Source: Nocardioides donggukensis
GTDB taxonomy: Bacteria; Actinomycetota; Actinomycetes; Propionibacteriales; Nocardioidaceae
DNA: 64,000 bases
Assembly: GCF_014842875.1 (NCBI RefSeq)
Contig: NZ_JACYXZ010000002.1
Location: 248,001 to 312,000 of the forward strand
Direction: 5' to 3'
A model generated the notes under the pieces. It was not told where the DNA came from and did no database searches. It saw nothing but the letters and a program-made list of their open reading frames with translations. A program made the position numbers and the translations under genes. This document shows, piece by piece, positions 20,312 to 29,731 of this stretch; position 1 is the stretch's first letter; each line of letters begins with the position of its first letter.

Positions 20312-21433
20312 GTGATCAGCCTGGTGACCGGATCGTCGACGCGCGGGACGAGGGCGCTCGTGGCCGGTCTCGTCGGCCTGCTCCTGCTGCCCGTCACCGA
20401 GGTCGTCGAGGGCCCGCGACCGTCGGACGCATCCGCGGACCTGCGGCTGGTCGCGGCGGCCGGGCCGACCCCTCCGACGCCGGACCTCGGCGTCCAGTTC
20501 CACGGACTGTGGTCCCACTACGACCGGGCGAAGCGTGCGGCGGTCCTCAACCGGATCTCCGGATCCGGGGCACGGTGGGTGCGGTTGGACGTCAGCTGGG
20601 CGATGATCCAGCCCCGACGCCGCTCCTACGACCTGGAGTGGGGCGTCCCGAGGGTCGACCGGGTGCTGAAGCAGGCGGAGCGGCGCGGGCTGCGCGTGCT
20701 CGTGACGTTCTGGCTGACACCTGGGTGGGCCAACGGGGGCCAGGGTGAGCGCGTCGCCCCGGACGACGCCTCCGACTACGCCACGGCGCTCGCGTGGGCG
20801 GCCCGGCGCTGGGGCGACCGCGTCGGGGCCTGGGAGGTCTGGAACGAGCCGAACTCCGAGGACTTCCTCGAGGGTGCCGACCCGGCCGGCTACACCGATC
20901 TCCTGTGTGCGGCACACGACGCGCTGCACCGCCAGGACGACACGGTCCGGGTCGTCCTCGGCGGCCTGATGTACAACGACGACGCGTGGTTGAGGCGCGC
21001 CTACGCCTCCGGGGCGCGAGGCTGCTTCGACATCCTGGGGGTGCATCCCTACATGGCCCCGGCCGACGCCCGACCCGAGCTGGAGGACGACGGGGAGATC
21101 TGGAGGATGCGGCACCTGGCCGCGATCCGCCGGGTGATGACGCGTCACGACGACCGACGACCCGTGTGGGCGACGGAGTTCGGGTGGAGCTCGCACCGCA
21201 ACGCCGCGGGCGCTCCGGCGTGGAAGCGCGGCGTGAGCCAACGGAAGCAGGCCAAGTACGCCGTCCGCGCGATGACGATGCTCGGCCGCGACTACCCGTA
21301 CGTCAAGAAGGCGTTCTGGTACAAGGCTCTCGCGAGCGGGGACGCCGGGCGTCACCACGACGGCTACGCCATGCTGCGGCGCGACCTGTCGCCCAAGCCC
21401 GTGTTCCGGGCGCTGCGTCGTCTGCTCCGGTGA
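20312..21433 (+). CDS. Secreted glycosyl hydrolase (cellulase-like / GH39-like clan A fold)
   Basis: A 373-residue (beta/alpha)8 glycoside hydrolase. The acid/base E179 lies in WEVWNEPNSEDF and the probable nucleophile E289 in WATEFGWSS, the clan A pattern. A signal peptide or anchor (ALVAGLVGLLLLP, about residues 14-27) puts it outside the membrane. GTG 20312 was chosen because it lies 6 nt after CATACT; upstream in-frame ATGs at 20267 and 20285 would fall inside the promoter. As the first gene of a polysaccharide operon it probably trims or releases the polymer made by the downstream genes. The exact GH family and substrate are not resolved. Confidence 0.82.
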   Translation: MISLVTGSSTRGTRALVAGLVGLLLLPVTEVVEGPRPSDASADLRLVAAAGPTPPTPDLGVQFHGLWSHYDRAKRAAVLNRISGSGARWVRLDVSWAMIQPRRRSYDLEWGVPRVDRVLKQAERRGLRVLVTFWLTPGWANGGQGERVAPDDASDYATALAWAARRWGDRVGAWEVWNEPNSEDFLEGADPAGYTDLLCAAHDALHRQDDTVRVVLGGLMYNDDAWLRRAYASGARGCFDILGVHPYMAPADARPELEDDGEIWRMRHLAAIRRVMTRHDDRRPVWATEFGWSSHRNAAGAPAWKRGVSQRKQAKYAVRAMTMLGRDYPYVKKAFWYKALASGDAGRHHDGYAMLRRDLSPKPVFRALRRLLR

Positions 21434-22578
21434 GCGTGGGGGGCTCGCAGGACCGGCTCGACCCGCCCGTCCTGCACGTGTCGCAGCCCGTGGAGGCGGG
21501 GGTGGCGCAGGTGGTCGTCGACCTCGTCCGGGTGCAGGCCGAGGCCGGGCGGCGGGTCGTGGTGGCGTGCCCTCCGGGGCACTTGCAGGACCTGGCGGCT
21601 GCCGTCGGTGCGGAGGTCCTCACCTGGTCCGCCGGTCGGGGGCCGGGGGTCGGGACCCTCACCGAGCTCTCGGCGCTCTCACGCGTGATCCGCCGCGTGC
21701 GGCCCGGGGTCGTGCACCTGCACAGCTCGCAGGCCGGGATGGTGGGACGACTGCTGATCCGCGGCCGGCTGCCGACCGTGTTCAGTCCGCACGCCTGGTC
21801 CTGGCAGCCCATGACCGGGGCGGGCCGGCGGGCGGCGATCGCCTGGGAGCGCCGGGCCGCACGCTGGGCGCACGCGATCGTCTGCGTGAGCGACGGCGAG
21901 CGCCGGGACGGGCTCGAGCAGCGGGTCCCCGGCTCGCTGCTGGTGATCCCGAACGGTGTCGAGGCCGACCTCGAGGCCCAGATCGGCCACGACACCGAGG
22001 CGGTCGCCAGACGCGCACTCGGTCGGGGGAGGGGCACGCACCTGGTGGTCTGCTGTGCTCGGCTGGCCGAGCAGAAGGGGCAGGACGACCTGCTCTCCGC
22101 CTGGAGGCTGGTGAGCGAGGCATGTCCCGGTGCCGAGTTGGTGCTGGTGGGGGACGGCCCGATGCGCTCGGAGCTCGAAGTGTCCGCGGCCGACCTCGCG
22201 GGTGTGACGTTCGCCGGATGGCAGTCCCGGGTCGAGTGCCTGCGATGGATGCGGGCCGCCACGGTCGTGGTGTGCCCCTCCCGCTACGAGGCGATGTCGT
22301 TGGTGCCGCTGGAGGCCGCCGCTCTGGGCACCCCGGTGGTCGCGACCCGCGTGGAGGGGATGGCGACCACGATGTCGGCCGACGCGCGGCGGATGGTCGG
22401 GCCCGGCGACCCCGGGGCGCTGGCGGGTGCGTTGCTCGACCTCCTCCGGGACCGTGACGCGCTGGATCGGGGCGGCCGCGAGGCCGCGGCCTGGTCACGC
22501 GAGCAGGCGGCGACGTCGACGGCCGGCTCGGAGTACCTCGCGGTGTACGACCGGGTCCGCCGCGGCCACTCCGGGTGA
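21430..22578 (+). CDS. Glycosyltransferase family 4 protein
   Basis: A 382-residue GT-B enzyme. The N-terminal Rossmann half starts HVSQPVEAGVAQVVVDLVRVQ and includes VHLHSSQAGMVGRLL. The C-terminal half holds the donor site: LVVCCARLAEQKGQDDLL, LVGDGPMR and the EX7E-like PSRYEAMSLVPLEAAALGTPVVAT. It should add a sugar to the lipid-linked repeat unit on the cytoplasmic face. The GTG overlaps the upstream TGA (GTGA), implying coupled translation with the hydrolase gene. Confidence 0.9.
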   Translation: MSVGGSQDRLDPPVLHVSQPVEAGVAQVVVDLVRVQAEAGRRVVVACPPGHLQDLAAAVGAEVLTWSAGRGPGVGTLTELSALSRVIRRVRPGVVHLHSSQAGMVGRLLIRGRLPTVFSPHAWSWQPMTGAGRRAAIAWERRAARWAHAIVCVSDGERRDGLEQRVPGSLLVIPNGVEADLEAQIGHDTEAVARRALGRGRGTHLVVCCARLAEQKGQDDLLSAWRLVSEACPGAELVLVGDGPMRSELEVSAADLAGVTFAGWQSRVECLRWMRAATVVVCPSRYEAMSLVPLEAAALGTPVVATRVEGMATTMSADARRMVGPGDPGALAGALLDLLRDRDALDRGGREAAAWSREQAATSTAGSEYLAVYDRVRRGHSG

Positions 22579-22661
22579 ACCGGAGGCGCACGCCAGCGAC
22601 AGGTGACCCCTGAGCGTGCCACGATGGCCGTACTCGTTGTCGGGTGTGAGGGGATCGACGG

Positions 22662-24698
22662 GTGGCCGAGACTCTGCGACGGGTGCTGCGGTGGCGCTGG
22701 GCGCTGATCGCGGCCGTCGTGGTGCCCAGCGCCCTGGTCGCGGTGACGCTCGTCGAGCTCCAGCCCGAGCCGCACGAGGCCGTCAGCGTGATCGCGGTGG
22801 TCCCGGAGAGTCCCGAGCTCGCCAGCAACGACCTGGTCCAGCTGGCCGTCGATCGCTACGTGGTCCTGCTCCAGTCGGAGAGCGTGCTCCTCCGGGTCGC
22901 CGAGGAGTCCGGGATCCCCCTGTCCACGCTCCGCTCCGGAGTGAGCGTGTCGGCCGCCCCGCAGTCGGCGAACGTCCGGGTCGTGGCGTCCGCTCCGACG
23001 GCGGACCAGGCCCGGGCCGCCGCGAACGCGGTGGCCGAGGAGGGGGTCGGCCTGGCCGGGGACGATGCGACGGTCGGCGTCGAGATCCTCGCGGAGGCCA
23101 CCGACCAGGCGCTGCCCCTGACGGCCTCCCCCCGGATCCTCCAGGCGGTCCTGATCCTGGCGGCGCTGGCGGTGGCGCTGGGGTGGGCCTCCGTCGTCGA
23201 GCTGACACGGCCCCGGGTCCGCACGGGCGAGGACGTCGAGTCGGTGACGGGGGTGGGGCTGCTGGGCGTCGTGCCGGGCCTGGGGAGCCGACGTCCGGTC
23301 ACCCTGACCCCCGACCACGACACGCAGGCCGCCGCCCGCGAGCTCCGGCAGGGGTTCCTGGCCGGGGGGCGCGACGCCCCGTGCGGGACGACGTACGTCG
23401 TCGGGGTCGGACCGGGGGCGGAGGGCGCGACGATCGCCTGCTGGCTGGCCCGGGCAGCGGTCGACCAGGGTGAGTCGGTCGTCCTGGTCGACGCCGAGGT
23501 GGAGCGCGCCGATCTGAGTGCTGGACTCGGCCTGCCCGGCGACCCGGGTCTCGGCGACCTGCTCGATCGACCCGGGCTGCTCCGCACTGCCGTGATCGAC
23601 AGCCACGGCGTCGACGTCGTCGCGACGCGGCCGTTCCCCGACGCCGGAGGCCTGCGAGGTGACCGGCTCGGCGCGGTGCTCAGGGCCGCCGAGGACCGTG
23701 CGGACCGGGTGCTCGTCCACGCCTCGACGGACCAGGGCCCGGTGTTGGCCGAGGCGGCCGGCGGAGCCGCCGACGTCCTGCTCGTCGTCGCCGCGGGCAC
23801 CCCGGTCCCCGAGGTGCGTCGGGCCGCGGCCCGGATGCGGCGCCTCGGCCTGCCCCTCCGCGGGGCGGTGCTCAACCTCCCCGACCGAGGGGCGCGGGGT
23901 CGGTCCGGTCGCCCGCGCTGGAGCCGAGCCCCGGTCGTGCTGATGTACCACGGCTTCTGCACCGAGCGGCGCAGTGACGACCCCGAGAACCTCTTCGTCG
24001 AGGTCGCGGCGTTCGAGCAGCAGCTGACGTGGTTGCTCGAGCACGGCTGGACCCCCCTCGACCTCGACGGGTTCCTGGCCGCCCGAGCCGGGCGGAGGCC
24101 CTCGAGCAGGAGCTTCCTGGTGACCATCGACGACGGCTATGAATCCGTCGCCGAGCTGGCGGCTCCCGTGCTGCGCCGACTCGGGGTGCCGGCCCTGCTG
24201 TTCGTGCCCTCCGCGCTCGTGGGTGAGGAGGCACACTGGCTGGAGAGCCCCGCCCACGAGCCACTCCTGGACGCCGAGCAGCTGCGAGAGCTGTGCGACG
24301 GGCATGGCATCGAGGTGGGCGGGCACGGACGGGACCACCGGGATCTCCGGGGTCTGACGCCGGTCGAGCTGGACGGTGAGGTGGCCGGGGCCGGTGTCGA
24401 GCTGAGCGAGCTCCTCGACCGCGAGGTCCGCAGCCTGGCGTATCCCTACGGCGGCCACGACCCCGCCGCACGCGCCGCCGCCGAGCGGTCCGGAGCCCGC
24501 GTCGCCTTCTCCGTCCACGACGACGCCGGCCCCTTCGCCGTCTCCCGGGTCGACGTCAACGCCACCGACACCAGCCGGTCGTTCCGACTCAAGCTGATGC
24601 CGCAGTACCGGCGGGTCTGGAACGCGCTCCAGCGGGCTCCGTGGGTGCGCAGACTGGTGCGGCGGTCCATCGCCCGCACGCCCCAGCCGGAATCATGA
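22662..24698 (+). CDS. Wzz/CpsD-like chain-length/kinase-like protein fused to a NodB polysaccharide deacetylase
   Basis: One 678-residue protein with two unrelated halves. Residues 1-420 look like an actinobacterial Wzz/BY-kinase protein: a membrane helix at about 12-32, a periplasmic Wzz-type region, a second helix at about 150-170 and a P-loop-like domain (VVGVGPGAEGATIACWLA, then VVLVDAEVERADL). The Walker A lacks the GKS/T lysine, so kinase activity is doubtful. Residues 425-678 are a NodB-type deacetylase: VVLMYHGF, VTIDDGY (D490, D491), GGHGRDHRDL (H555, H559) and LAYPYGGHD. The first helix would place the kinase-like half in the cytoplasm, and then the deacetylase too unless an extra segment crosses. 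GTG 22662 has weak ribosome-site support. Confidence 0.82.
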   Translation: MAETLRRVLRWRWALIAAVVVPSALVAVTLVELQPEPHEAVSVIAVVPESPELASNDLVQLAVDRYVVLLQSESVLLRVAEESGIPLSTLRSGVSVSAAPQSANVRVVASAPTADQARAAANAVAEEGVGLAGDDATVGVEILAEATDQALPLTASPRILQAVLILAALAVALGWASVVELTRPRVRTGEDVESVTGVGLLGVVPGLGSRRPVTLTPDHDTQAAARELRQGFLAGGRDAPCGTTYVVGVGPGAEGATIACWLARAAVDQGESVVLVDAEVERADLSAGLGLPGDPGLGDLLDRPGLLRTAVIDSHGVDVVATRPFPDAGGLRGDRLGAVLRAAEDRADRVLVHASTDQGPVLAEAAGGAADVLLVVAAGTPVPEVRRAAARMRRLGLPLRGAVLNLPDRGARGRSGRPRWSRAPVVLMYHGFCTERRSDDPENLFVEVAAFEQQLTWLLEHGWTPLDLDGFLAARAGRRPSSRSFLVTIDDGYESVAELAAPVLRRLGVPALLFVPSALVGEEAHWLESPAHEPLLDAEQLRELCDGHGIEVGGHGRDHRDLRGLTPVELDGEVAGAGVELSELLDREVRSLAYPYGGHDPAARAAAERSGARVAFSVHDDAGPFAVSRVDVNATDTSRSFRLKLMPQYRRVWNALQRAPWVRRLVRRSIARTPQPES

Positions 24699-26143
24699 TG
24701 TCCGCGTCCATCGCCGGACCACGCGAGTCCGCCGCCGCTCCGGCCCTGCTGATGCTCGTCGTCACGGTGTCGGGCGTGCTCGGACTCGTCCTGGCGAGCG
24801 TCGGTCTGCGGTTCGGACCCGGCGGGCCCGTGGCGTTGCTGCTCGCCGCCGCACTCGTCTGGGTCGCCCTCGCCCGACCGCACGTCCTCGTCAGCGTGCT
24901 CGCCCTCGCCCTGCCCCTCGGCGCCCTCACGGTCGGCCCCCTCGAGCTGGTCCAGCTGGTCCTCATCCTGGTCGTGCTCGGGGCGCTGGCACAGGCGGGG
25001 CTGCGCGGTGACCTGGTGCTGCCGCCCTGGCAGATCTCGGTGCCGCTGGCCGGCATGCTCCTCGCGGCCGCCCTGGCCACCTCGGCCGCCCGCGACGCCG
25101 ACGCGGCGTTCCGGCTGGATGTCCGCCTGCTGTTCGAGGTCCTGCTCGTGGTGGCGATGGTCACCGTGCTCCGCTCGGCCCGACACGTGGACCAGGTCGT
25201 CAACGCCCTGCTCCTCGCCGGGGGAGCGATCTCCGGCTGGGCCCTGGTCACCTCGGGTGAGGCCACGGCCTACCTGGACGGGGCGGTGCTGGCCGACCGG
25301 GCCAGTGGGCCGTTCGCCCAGCCCAACGAGCTCGGGTTGCTCGCGGCAGCCCTCCTGGTCCTGGCGGTCGGGGTCGGCATCACCACGACGCGGCCCACCA
25401 CCCGGCTGCTCTGCGTGGCGTCCGGGGGGCTGCTCCTGGCCGCGCTGGCGGAGTCCTTCTCGCGCGGGGCCTGGATCGGTGCCGCCGCGGGACTCGTGGC
25501 GTTGGCGGTGCTCAGCCCGCCGTCCCGCCGAGCGCTGGCCCTGGTGTGCGTCCTGGGGGCGGGGACCGGCGGGCTGCTGGCCACCCTCGGCTCCTCGCTG
25601 TCGGCCGCCGTGGCCACCCGGTTGGCGAGCATCCCGGAGGCCTCGGGCAACCCCTACGACGAGCGGACCCTGATCTGGGCCGAGTCCCTGCGCCAGCTGC
25701 AGGACCGTCCGCTGACCGGCCAGGGACCGGGCTCGTTCTCGGCGGCGGCCCAGTCCGCGGCGGCCGAGTCCGCGGCGGGCGGGGCGCGGCTCGAGGCCGA
25801 GCACGGGCACCACCTCTTCCTCACCGTCGCGGCGGAGTACGGCCTGCTCGGCCTGACCGCACTGCTGGCGCTGATCGCCGGGCTGATCGCGATCACCACC
25901 GGTCGACGGGCGTGGGCCACGACACCGCCCGGCCGTGGGCGCAGCCTCCTGCCGGTGCTCGTGTCCGCACTCGTCGCGGTCACCGTGCACGGACTCCTGG
26001 ACTATCCGCTGCGCAATGCCGTGGGCAGCACGACCGTGTGGTTGCTGGTCGGGCTCCTCGTGGCCGAGCACTCCCACCTCGCACGGAGAGTGGGGCCCGT
26101 GCACCCCGGCGCCGGGACGACCACCGAGGACCGATCCCGGTGA
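24695..26143 (+). CDS. O-antigen ligase/polymerase-family (Wzy-like) membrane protein
   Basis: A 482-residue multi-spanning protein with about 11-12 hydrophobic helices and the large outer loop of the Wzy/WaaL superfamily. That loop contains RTLIWAESLRQLQDRPLTGQGPGSF and, further on, EHGHHLFLTVAAEYGLLGL, the usual GxGxGxF and H-N-x-x-L type positions. In this operon the likely job is polymerising lipid-linked repeat units at the outer face. ATG 24695 overlaps the preceding stop (ATGA). The family also includes ligases, so polymerase is an inference from context. Confidence 0.88.
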   Translation: MMSASIAGPRESAAAPALLMLVVTVSGVLGLVLASVGLRFGPGGPVALLLAAALVWVALARPHVLVSVLALALPLGALTVGPLELVQLVLILVVLGALAQAGLRGDLVLPPWQISVPLAGMLLAAALATSAARDADAAFRLDVRLLFEVLLVVAMVTVLRSARHVDQVVNALLLAGGAISGWALVTSGEATAYLDGAVLADRASGPFAQPNELGLLAAALLVLAVGVGITTTRPTTRLLCVASGGLLLAALAESFSRGAWIGAAAGLVALAVLSPPSRRALALVCVLGAGTGGLLATLGSSLSAAVATRLASIPEASGNPYDERTLIWAESLRQLQDRPLTGQGPGSFSAAAQSAAAESAAGGARLEAEHGHHLFLTVAAEYGLLGLTALLALIAGLIAITTGRRAWATTPPGRGRSLLPVLVSALVAVTVHGLLDYPLRNAVGSTTVWLLVGLLVAEHSHLARRVGPVHPGAGTTTEDRSR

Positions 26144-28278
26144 CCGGGCCGCTGAGACCGCTGCGGTGCACGGTCATCACGCCGTACGGCGCCCTCGGTG
26201 GGTCCGAGCGCTGGCTGCTCGAACTGCTCGACGCCGGCGCCGCGCGGCTGGACGTCGTGGTGTGGCTCCTGCAGGACGGTCCGCTCCGGGCTGAGCTCGC
26301 CGCCCGCGGGGCGTCGGTGCAGGTCCTGCCGACAGGGCCCGGCGGGCGGTCCGTGGCGACCCGAGCACGCGACCTGGCCCGGCGGCTGCGCCGCAGCGAC
26401 ACCGACGTGGTCCTCGCCAACGGGGTCAAGGCGGCGCTGGTCGCCGTGCCCTCCGCCCGCCTGGCGGGCGTGCCGGTCGCGTGGGCCAAGCACGACTTCT
26501 CGTGGGACCGGGAGCTGGCGCGACCCCTCGGCGCTCTCAGCGACCTGGTCGTCGCCACGTCGGCGGCGGTCGGGGCCGCCACCGGACGGCGCGACGCGCT
26601 GCTGGTGCCGCCCCCGCGACCGGCCGGGACGCCGGCGTCCGCGATCGACGCACGCACCTTCTGGGCCGCGCAGGGGGTGCGGCTCGGGACGGCGCCGACC
26701 CTCGCCATGGTGTCTCGCCTGGTCCCCTACAAGGGGATCGACACCGCGATCCGGGCGTTGGCCTGCGACCTCGCGTCGCGCTGGCAGCTGGTGGTGGTCG
26801 GCCCGGCCGACCCGTCCGCCGCCGGGGAGGAGACCCGGCTGCGGAGCCTGGCCCTGGACCTGGCTGTGGCCGACCGGGTGTCCTTCGTGGGGGAGGTGGG
26901 CCAGGTCGGCCGATGGCTCACGGGATTCGACGCCGTGGCCGTGCTCACCCGGGCGGACGGGACCAGGTTCGGCCGCGAGGGGTACTCCATCGTCGCGCTG
27001 GAGGCGCTCGCCGCGGGCGTGCCGCTCGTGGGTGCCCGCGGCAGTCCCGAGGTGGAGCGGATGGCATCGTCGGCCGGCCGCGTGGTGGAGCCCGAGGACC
27101 CCGGCTCGGTGGCCCGAGCGTTGCACGACCTGCGTCGGCCCGACGTGCGCGCCCGGTGTGGCGCGGCGGCACGCGAGATCATCGTCCGGCACCCGGACGG
27201 GCAGGCGTGTGCCGGTCAGGTGATCGGCGCCCTGGCCACGGTGGCCGGTCGGCCGGGTGCGGGGTTGTCGGGCCCGCCGGTCACCGTGCTCACCTGCTTC
27301 CGCGACGAGGTCGGCCACATCGACGACGTGGTGGCCGCGGTCCTGCGCCAGCTCGGACCGCACGACGAGTACCTCCTGCTCGACGACCGCTCGACCGACG
27401 ACACCGCCGCCGAGCTGGGCCGGTGGGCCGCCCGGGACCCGCGCCTGCGCCTGATCTCGGGTCCGGGCATCAACCTGTCCGCCGCCCGCAACCTCGGCTT
27501 CTCGGAGGCGACCCGTCCGGTCGTGGTGTGCACCGACGCCGGGTGCGCCCCCGCCCCGGACTGGCTGGCGGCCCTCCGCGCGCCGTACGCCGAGGCGGCC
27601 CCGGCGGAGCTGGTCGTCGGCGTCTACGACGTCGACGGTGGCGACCCGGTGCGTGAGGCCTGCCGGCTGGCCCTGTTCCCGTCGGTGGACGAGGCCCGAC
27701 GGCGCACACCCTGGGTGCGGCTCGCGGGGAGGCTGACCGGGCGACGGTTCGACGCCCACCGCCTCGACGGGCGATCGATGGCCTGCACGGTCCGGGCGTG
27801 GGAGCTGGCCGGCGGCTTCGACGTCGCCCTCGGCAGCTCCGAGGACGCGGTGTTCGGGGAGGCCGTGCTCGCCGCCGGCGCCGGGAGCGTGCTCGCACTC
27901 GACGCGCGGGTCACCTGGGCGCAGGCCGACCGGCTCGGCGACACCGCGCGGATGTACCTGAAGTACGGCGAGTGGGGGGCCCGGGCCGGGTCGTGGCCGT
28001 TGGTCAGGCGCGACCTGGCCCGGGCCGGCGGCTACCTGCTCGCACCGGTCCTGCTGGCTCGCGGCGGGACCCGCACCCGGGTGGCCGTGATCGGCGCGGC
28101 GGCCGGCTACCTCGGTGTCCCCGTCTCCCGAGCGCTCCGTGGGAGGAGCGCGCCGACCACGCTCGCCCTGGTCCCGGCGGTGCTGGCGGTGAAGGACCTC
28201 GCCAAGGCGGTCGGCTGCGTCAAGGGCGGGATCGCACGCCTGGCCCGGCCCGGCGAGCGGAGCCGAGATGGCGGATAG
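26140..28278 (+). CDS. Bifunctional glycosyltransferase (GT4-GT2 fusion)
   Basis: A 712-residue protein combining two transferases. Residues 1-370 form a GT4/GT-B unit (TPYGALGGSERWLLELL, MVSRLVPYKGIDTAIRAL, GREGYSIVALEALAAGVPLVGA). Residues 380-712 form a GT2/GT-A unit (VTVLTCFRDEVGHIDDVV, LLLDDRSTDDTA, NLSAARNLGFSEA, CTDAGCAPAPDWL, GSSEDAVFGEAVL) ending in a hydrophobic tail that may bind membrane. Two consecutive sugar additions by one polypeptide are likely. The GTG overlaps the wzy-like stop (GTGA). The join at about 371-380 is a short Gly/Pro linker, not a frameshift. Confidence 0.9.
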   Translation: MTGPLRPLRCTVITPYGALGGSERWLLELLDAGAARLDVVVWLLQDGPLRAELAARGASVQVLPTGPGGRSVATRARDLARRLRRSDTDVVLANGVKAALVAVPSARLAGVPVAWAKHDFSWDRELARPLGALSDLVVATSAAVGAATGRRDALLVPPPRPAGTPASAIDARTFWAAQGVRLGTAPTLAMVSRLVPYKGIDTAIRALACDLASRWQLVVVGPADPSAAGEETRLRSLALDLAVADRVSFVGEVGQVGRWLTGFDAVAVLTRADGTRFGREGYSIVALEALAAGVPLVGARGSPEVERMASSAGRVVEPEDPGSVARALHDLRRPDVRARCGAAAREIIVRHPDGQACAGQVIGALATVAGRPGAGLSGPPVTVLTCFRDEVGHIDDVVAAVLRQLGPHDEYLLLDDRSTDDTAAELGRWAARDPRLRLISGPGINLSAARNLGFSEATRPVVVCTDAGCAPAPDWLAALRAPYAEAAPAELVVGVYDVDGGDPVREACRLALFPSVDEARRRTPWVRLAGRLTGRRFDAHRLDGRSMACTVRAWELAGGFDVALGSSEDAVFGEAVLAAGAGSVLALDARVTWAQADRLGDTARMYLKYGEWGARAGSWPLVRRDLARAGGYLLAPVLLARGGTRTRVAVIGAAAGYLGVPVSRALRGRSAPTTLALVPAVLAVKDLAKAVGCVKGGIARLARPGERSRDGG

Positions 28279-29731
28279 ACCGCCCCCCGCCGTGGGCGCG
28301 ATCACCCACCGGGCGGCACGCAACGCCTCGGTCCGCGGAGTCGCAGAGATCCTCGGGAAGGTGGCCACCCTGGCGTGGACGGTCGCGGCGGCCCGGGTGC
28401 TCACTCAGGAGGACTTCGGTGCCGTGTCCTTCGCGATCGCGCTGATGTACCTGCTCAGCTCGTTCGCGGCGTGGGGCTTCGACGCCGGTGTGATGCGACG
28501 GGGGAGCGCCGAGGCCGCCGCGCTCCCGCGGGTCTACCTGGGGTCGCAGGTGTGGAAGACGGCGCTGGCGGTGACCGTGTTCGGGGTCGCCGCGCTGCTG
28601 ACCCTGGGCAGCGAGCCGACCCGGGCGTCCTGGTTCGTGCTGGCGCTCATGCTGCTGGCCGGCTTCCCCGAGCTGTGGAGCCACACCGCCCGAGCCGTGG
28701 CCTCCGTCCGCCAGTCGCCCACGGGGGTCTCCACCGCTCTGGTCGTCCAGCGGCTGGTCACCGCCGTGGCGATCGTGGCGGCACTGGCGGCGGGGCTCGG
28801 ACCGCTGGGGCTGGCGGCCGGGTTCCTGGCCGGCACGCTGGTCGGCTGGGGAGCGCACCACGTCGCAGTGCGCCGACTCGCCGTGCGTCCGCGCCTGCGT
28901 GGGCTCACCCGCGCCGACCTCCGGCTGGCCGCCTCCGGCACGTTCCTCATCGGCGTCAGCGGCCTGGTGATGATGCTGCTGTTCCGCGTCGACATGGTGC
29001 TGCTCGCCCGGTTGCGGGGCGATGCCGAGGTCGCCGTCTACTCGGTGGCCTACCGCCTGCTGGAGACCGTGCTCTTCGTCTCCTACGCCGTCCACCAGGC
29101 GGTCCTTCCGGTGATGAGCGCCACCTCCTCGGGCCCGCGTCAGCGCTCCGCCTACGAGCGGGCCCTGGCGGTGGTGGCGTTCGTGTACCTGCCGTTCGCC
29201 GTGGTGAGCGTGCTCGAGGGCGACGCCGTGGTCGGACTGCTCTTCGGCGAGGGCTACGAGGTCGAGTCGGGACGTGCGTTGGCCTGGCTCGCGCCCGCGC
29301 CGCTGCTCTTCGCCGGATCCCTGTTCGGGACGGCGCTGCTGATGGCCCTGCTCCGCTCCCGGGCGATGCTGGTCGCGTCGAGCGTGGCACTGCTGACCAA
29401 CCTCGCCCTGAACCTGGTCCTGATCCCGCCCTACGGCGCCAGCGGGGCCGCCGCGGCCACGACCGCGGCCTACGCGGTGCAGACCGTGGTGGTCCTCGCC
29501 ATCCTGCGCGGCCTGGACCCGCGCCCTCGGTTCCTCCCGCCGCTCGTGCCGGCCGCGGTCGCGTCGCTGGGCCTCGCCGCCGCCCTCGCCCTGGTCCGGG
29601 CGCCGGTCCTGGTGGAGCTGGGCCTGGGGGCCGGCGTCTACCTGCTCGGCTGGGTGCTGGTGGTGCGACGCATCGCCCCCGACCAGCTCTCGGTGGTCCG
29701 GCAGCTCGTGTCCCGACAGGTGCGGCGGTGA
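28268..29731 (+). CDS. Wzx-like polysaccharide flippase (oligosaccharide flippase family)
   Basis: A 487-residue protein with 12-14 membrane helices and the N-terminal pattern of the MATE-like Wzx family (ASVRGVAEILGKVATLAWTVAAARVLTQEDFGAVSFAIAL). It should flip lipid-linked repeat units across the membrane before polymerisation. It overlaps the GT4-GT2 gene by 11 nt and the following kinase gene by 4 nt. Basic residues near both ends fit cytoplasmic termini. Confidence 0.9.
   Translation: MADRPPPAVGAITHRAARNASVRGVAEILGKVATLAWTVAAARVLTQEDFGAVSFAIALMYLLSSFAAWGFDAGVMRRGSAEAAALPRVYLGSQVWKTALAVTVFGVAALLTLGSEPTRASWFVLALMLLAGFPELWSHTARAVASVRQSPTGVSTALVVQRLVTAVAIVAALAAGLGPLGLAAGFLAGTLVGWGAHHVAVRRLAVRPRLRGLTRADLRLAASGTFLIGVSGLVMMLLFRVDMVLLARLRGDAEVAVYSVAYRLLETVLFVSYAVHQAVLPVMSATSSGPRQRSAYERALAVVAFVYLPFAVVSVLEGDAVVGLLFGEGYEVESGRALAWLAPAPLLFAGSLFGTALLMALLRSRAMLVASSVALLTNLALNLVLIPPYGASGAAAATTAAYAVQTVVVLAILRGLDPRPRFLPPLVPAAVASLGLAAALALVRAPVLVELGLGAGVYLLGWVLVVRRIAPDQLSVVRQLVSRQVRR

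Noticed and set aside
22637..22659. A second RecA-NDp promoter before the Wzz-NodB gene (TTGTCGGGT)
   Set aside because: The hexamer 8 nt downstream is ATCGAC, which does not fit TAnnnT, and the gene lies inside an operon.
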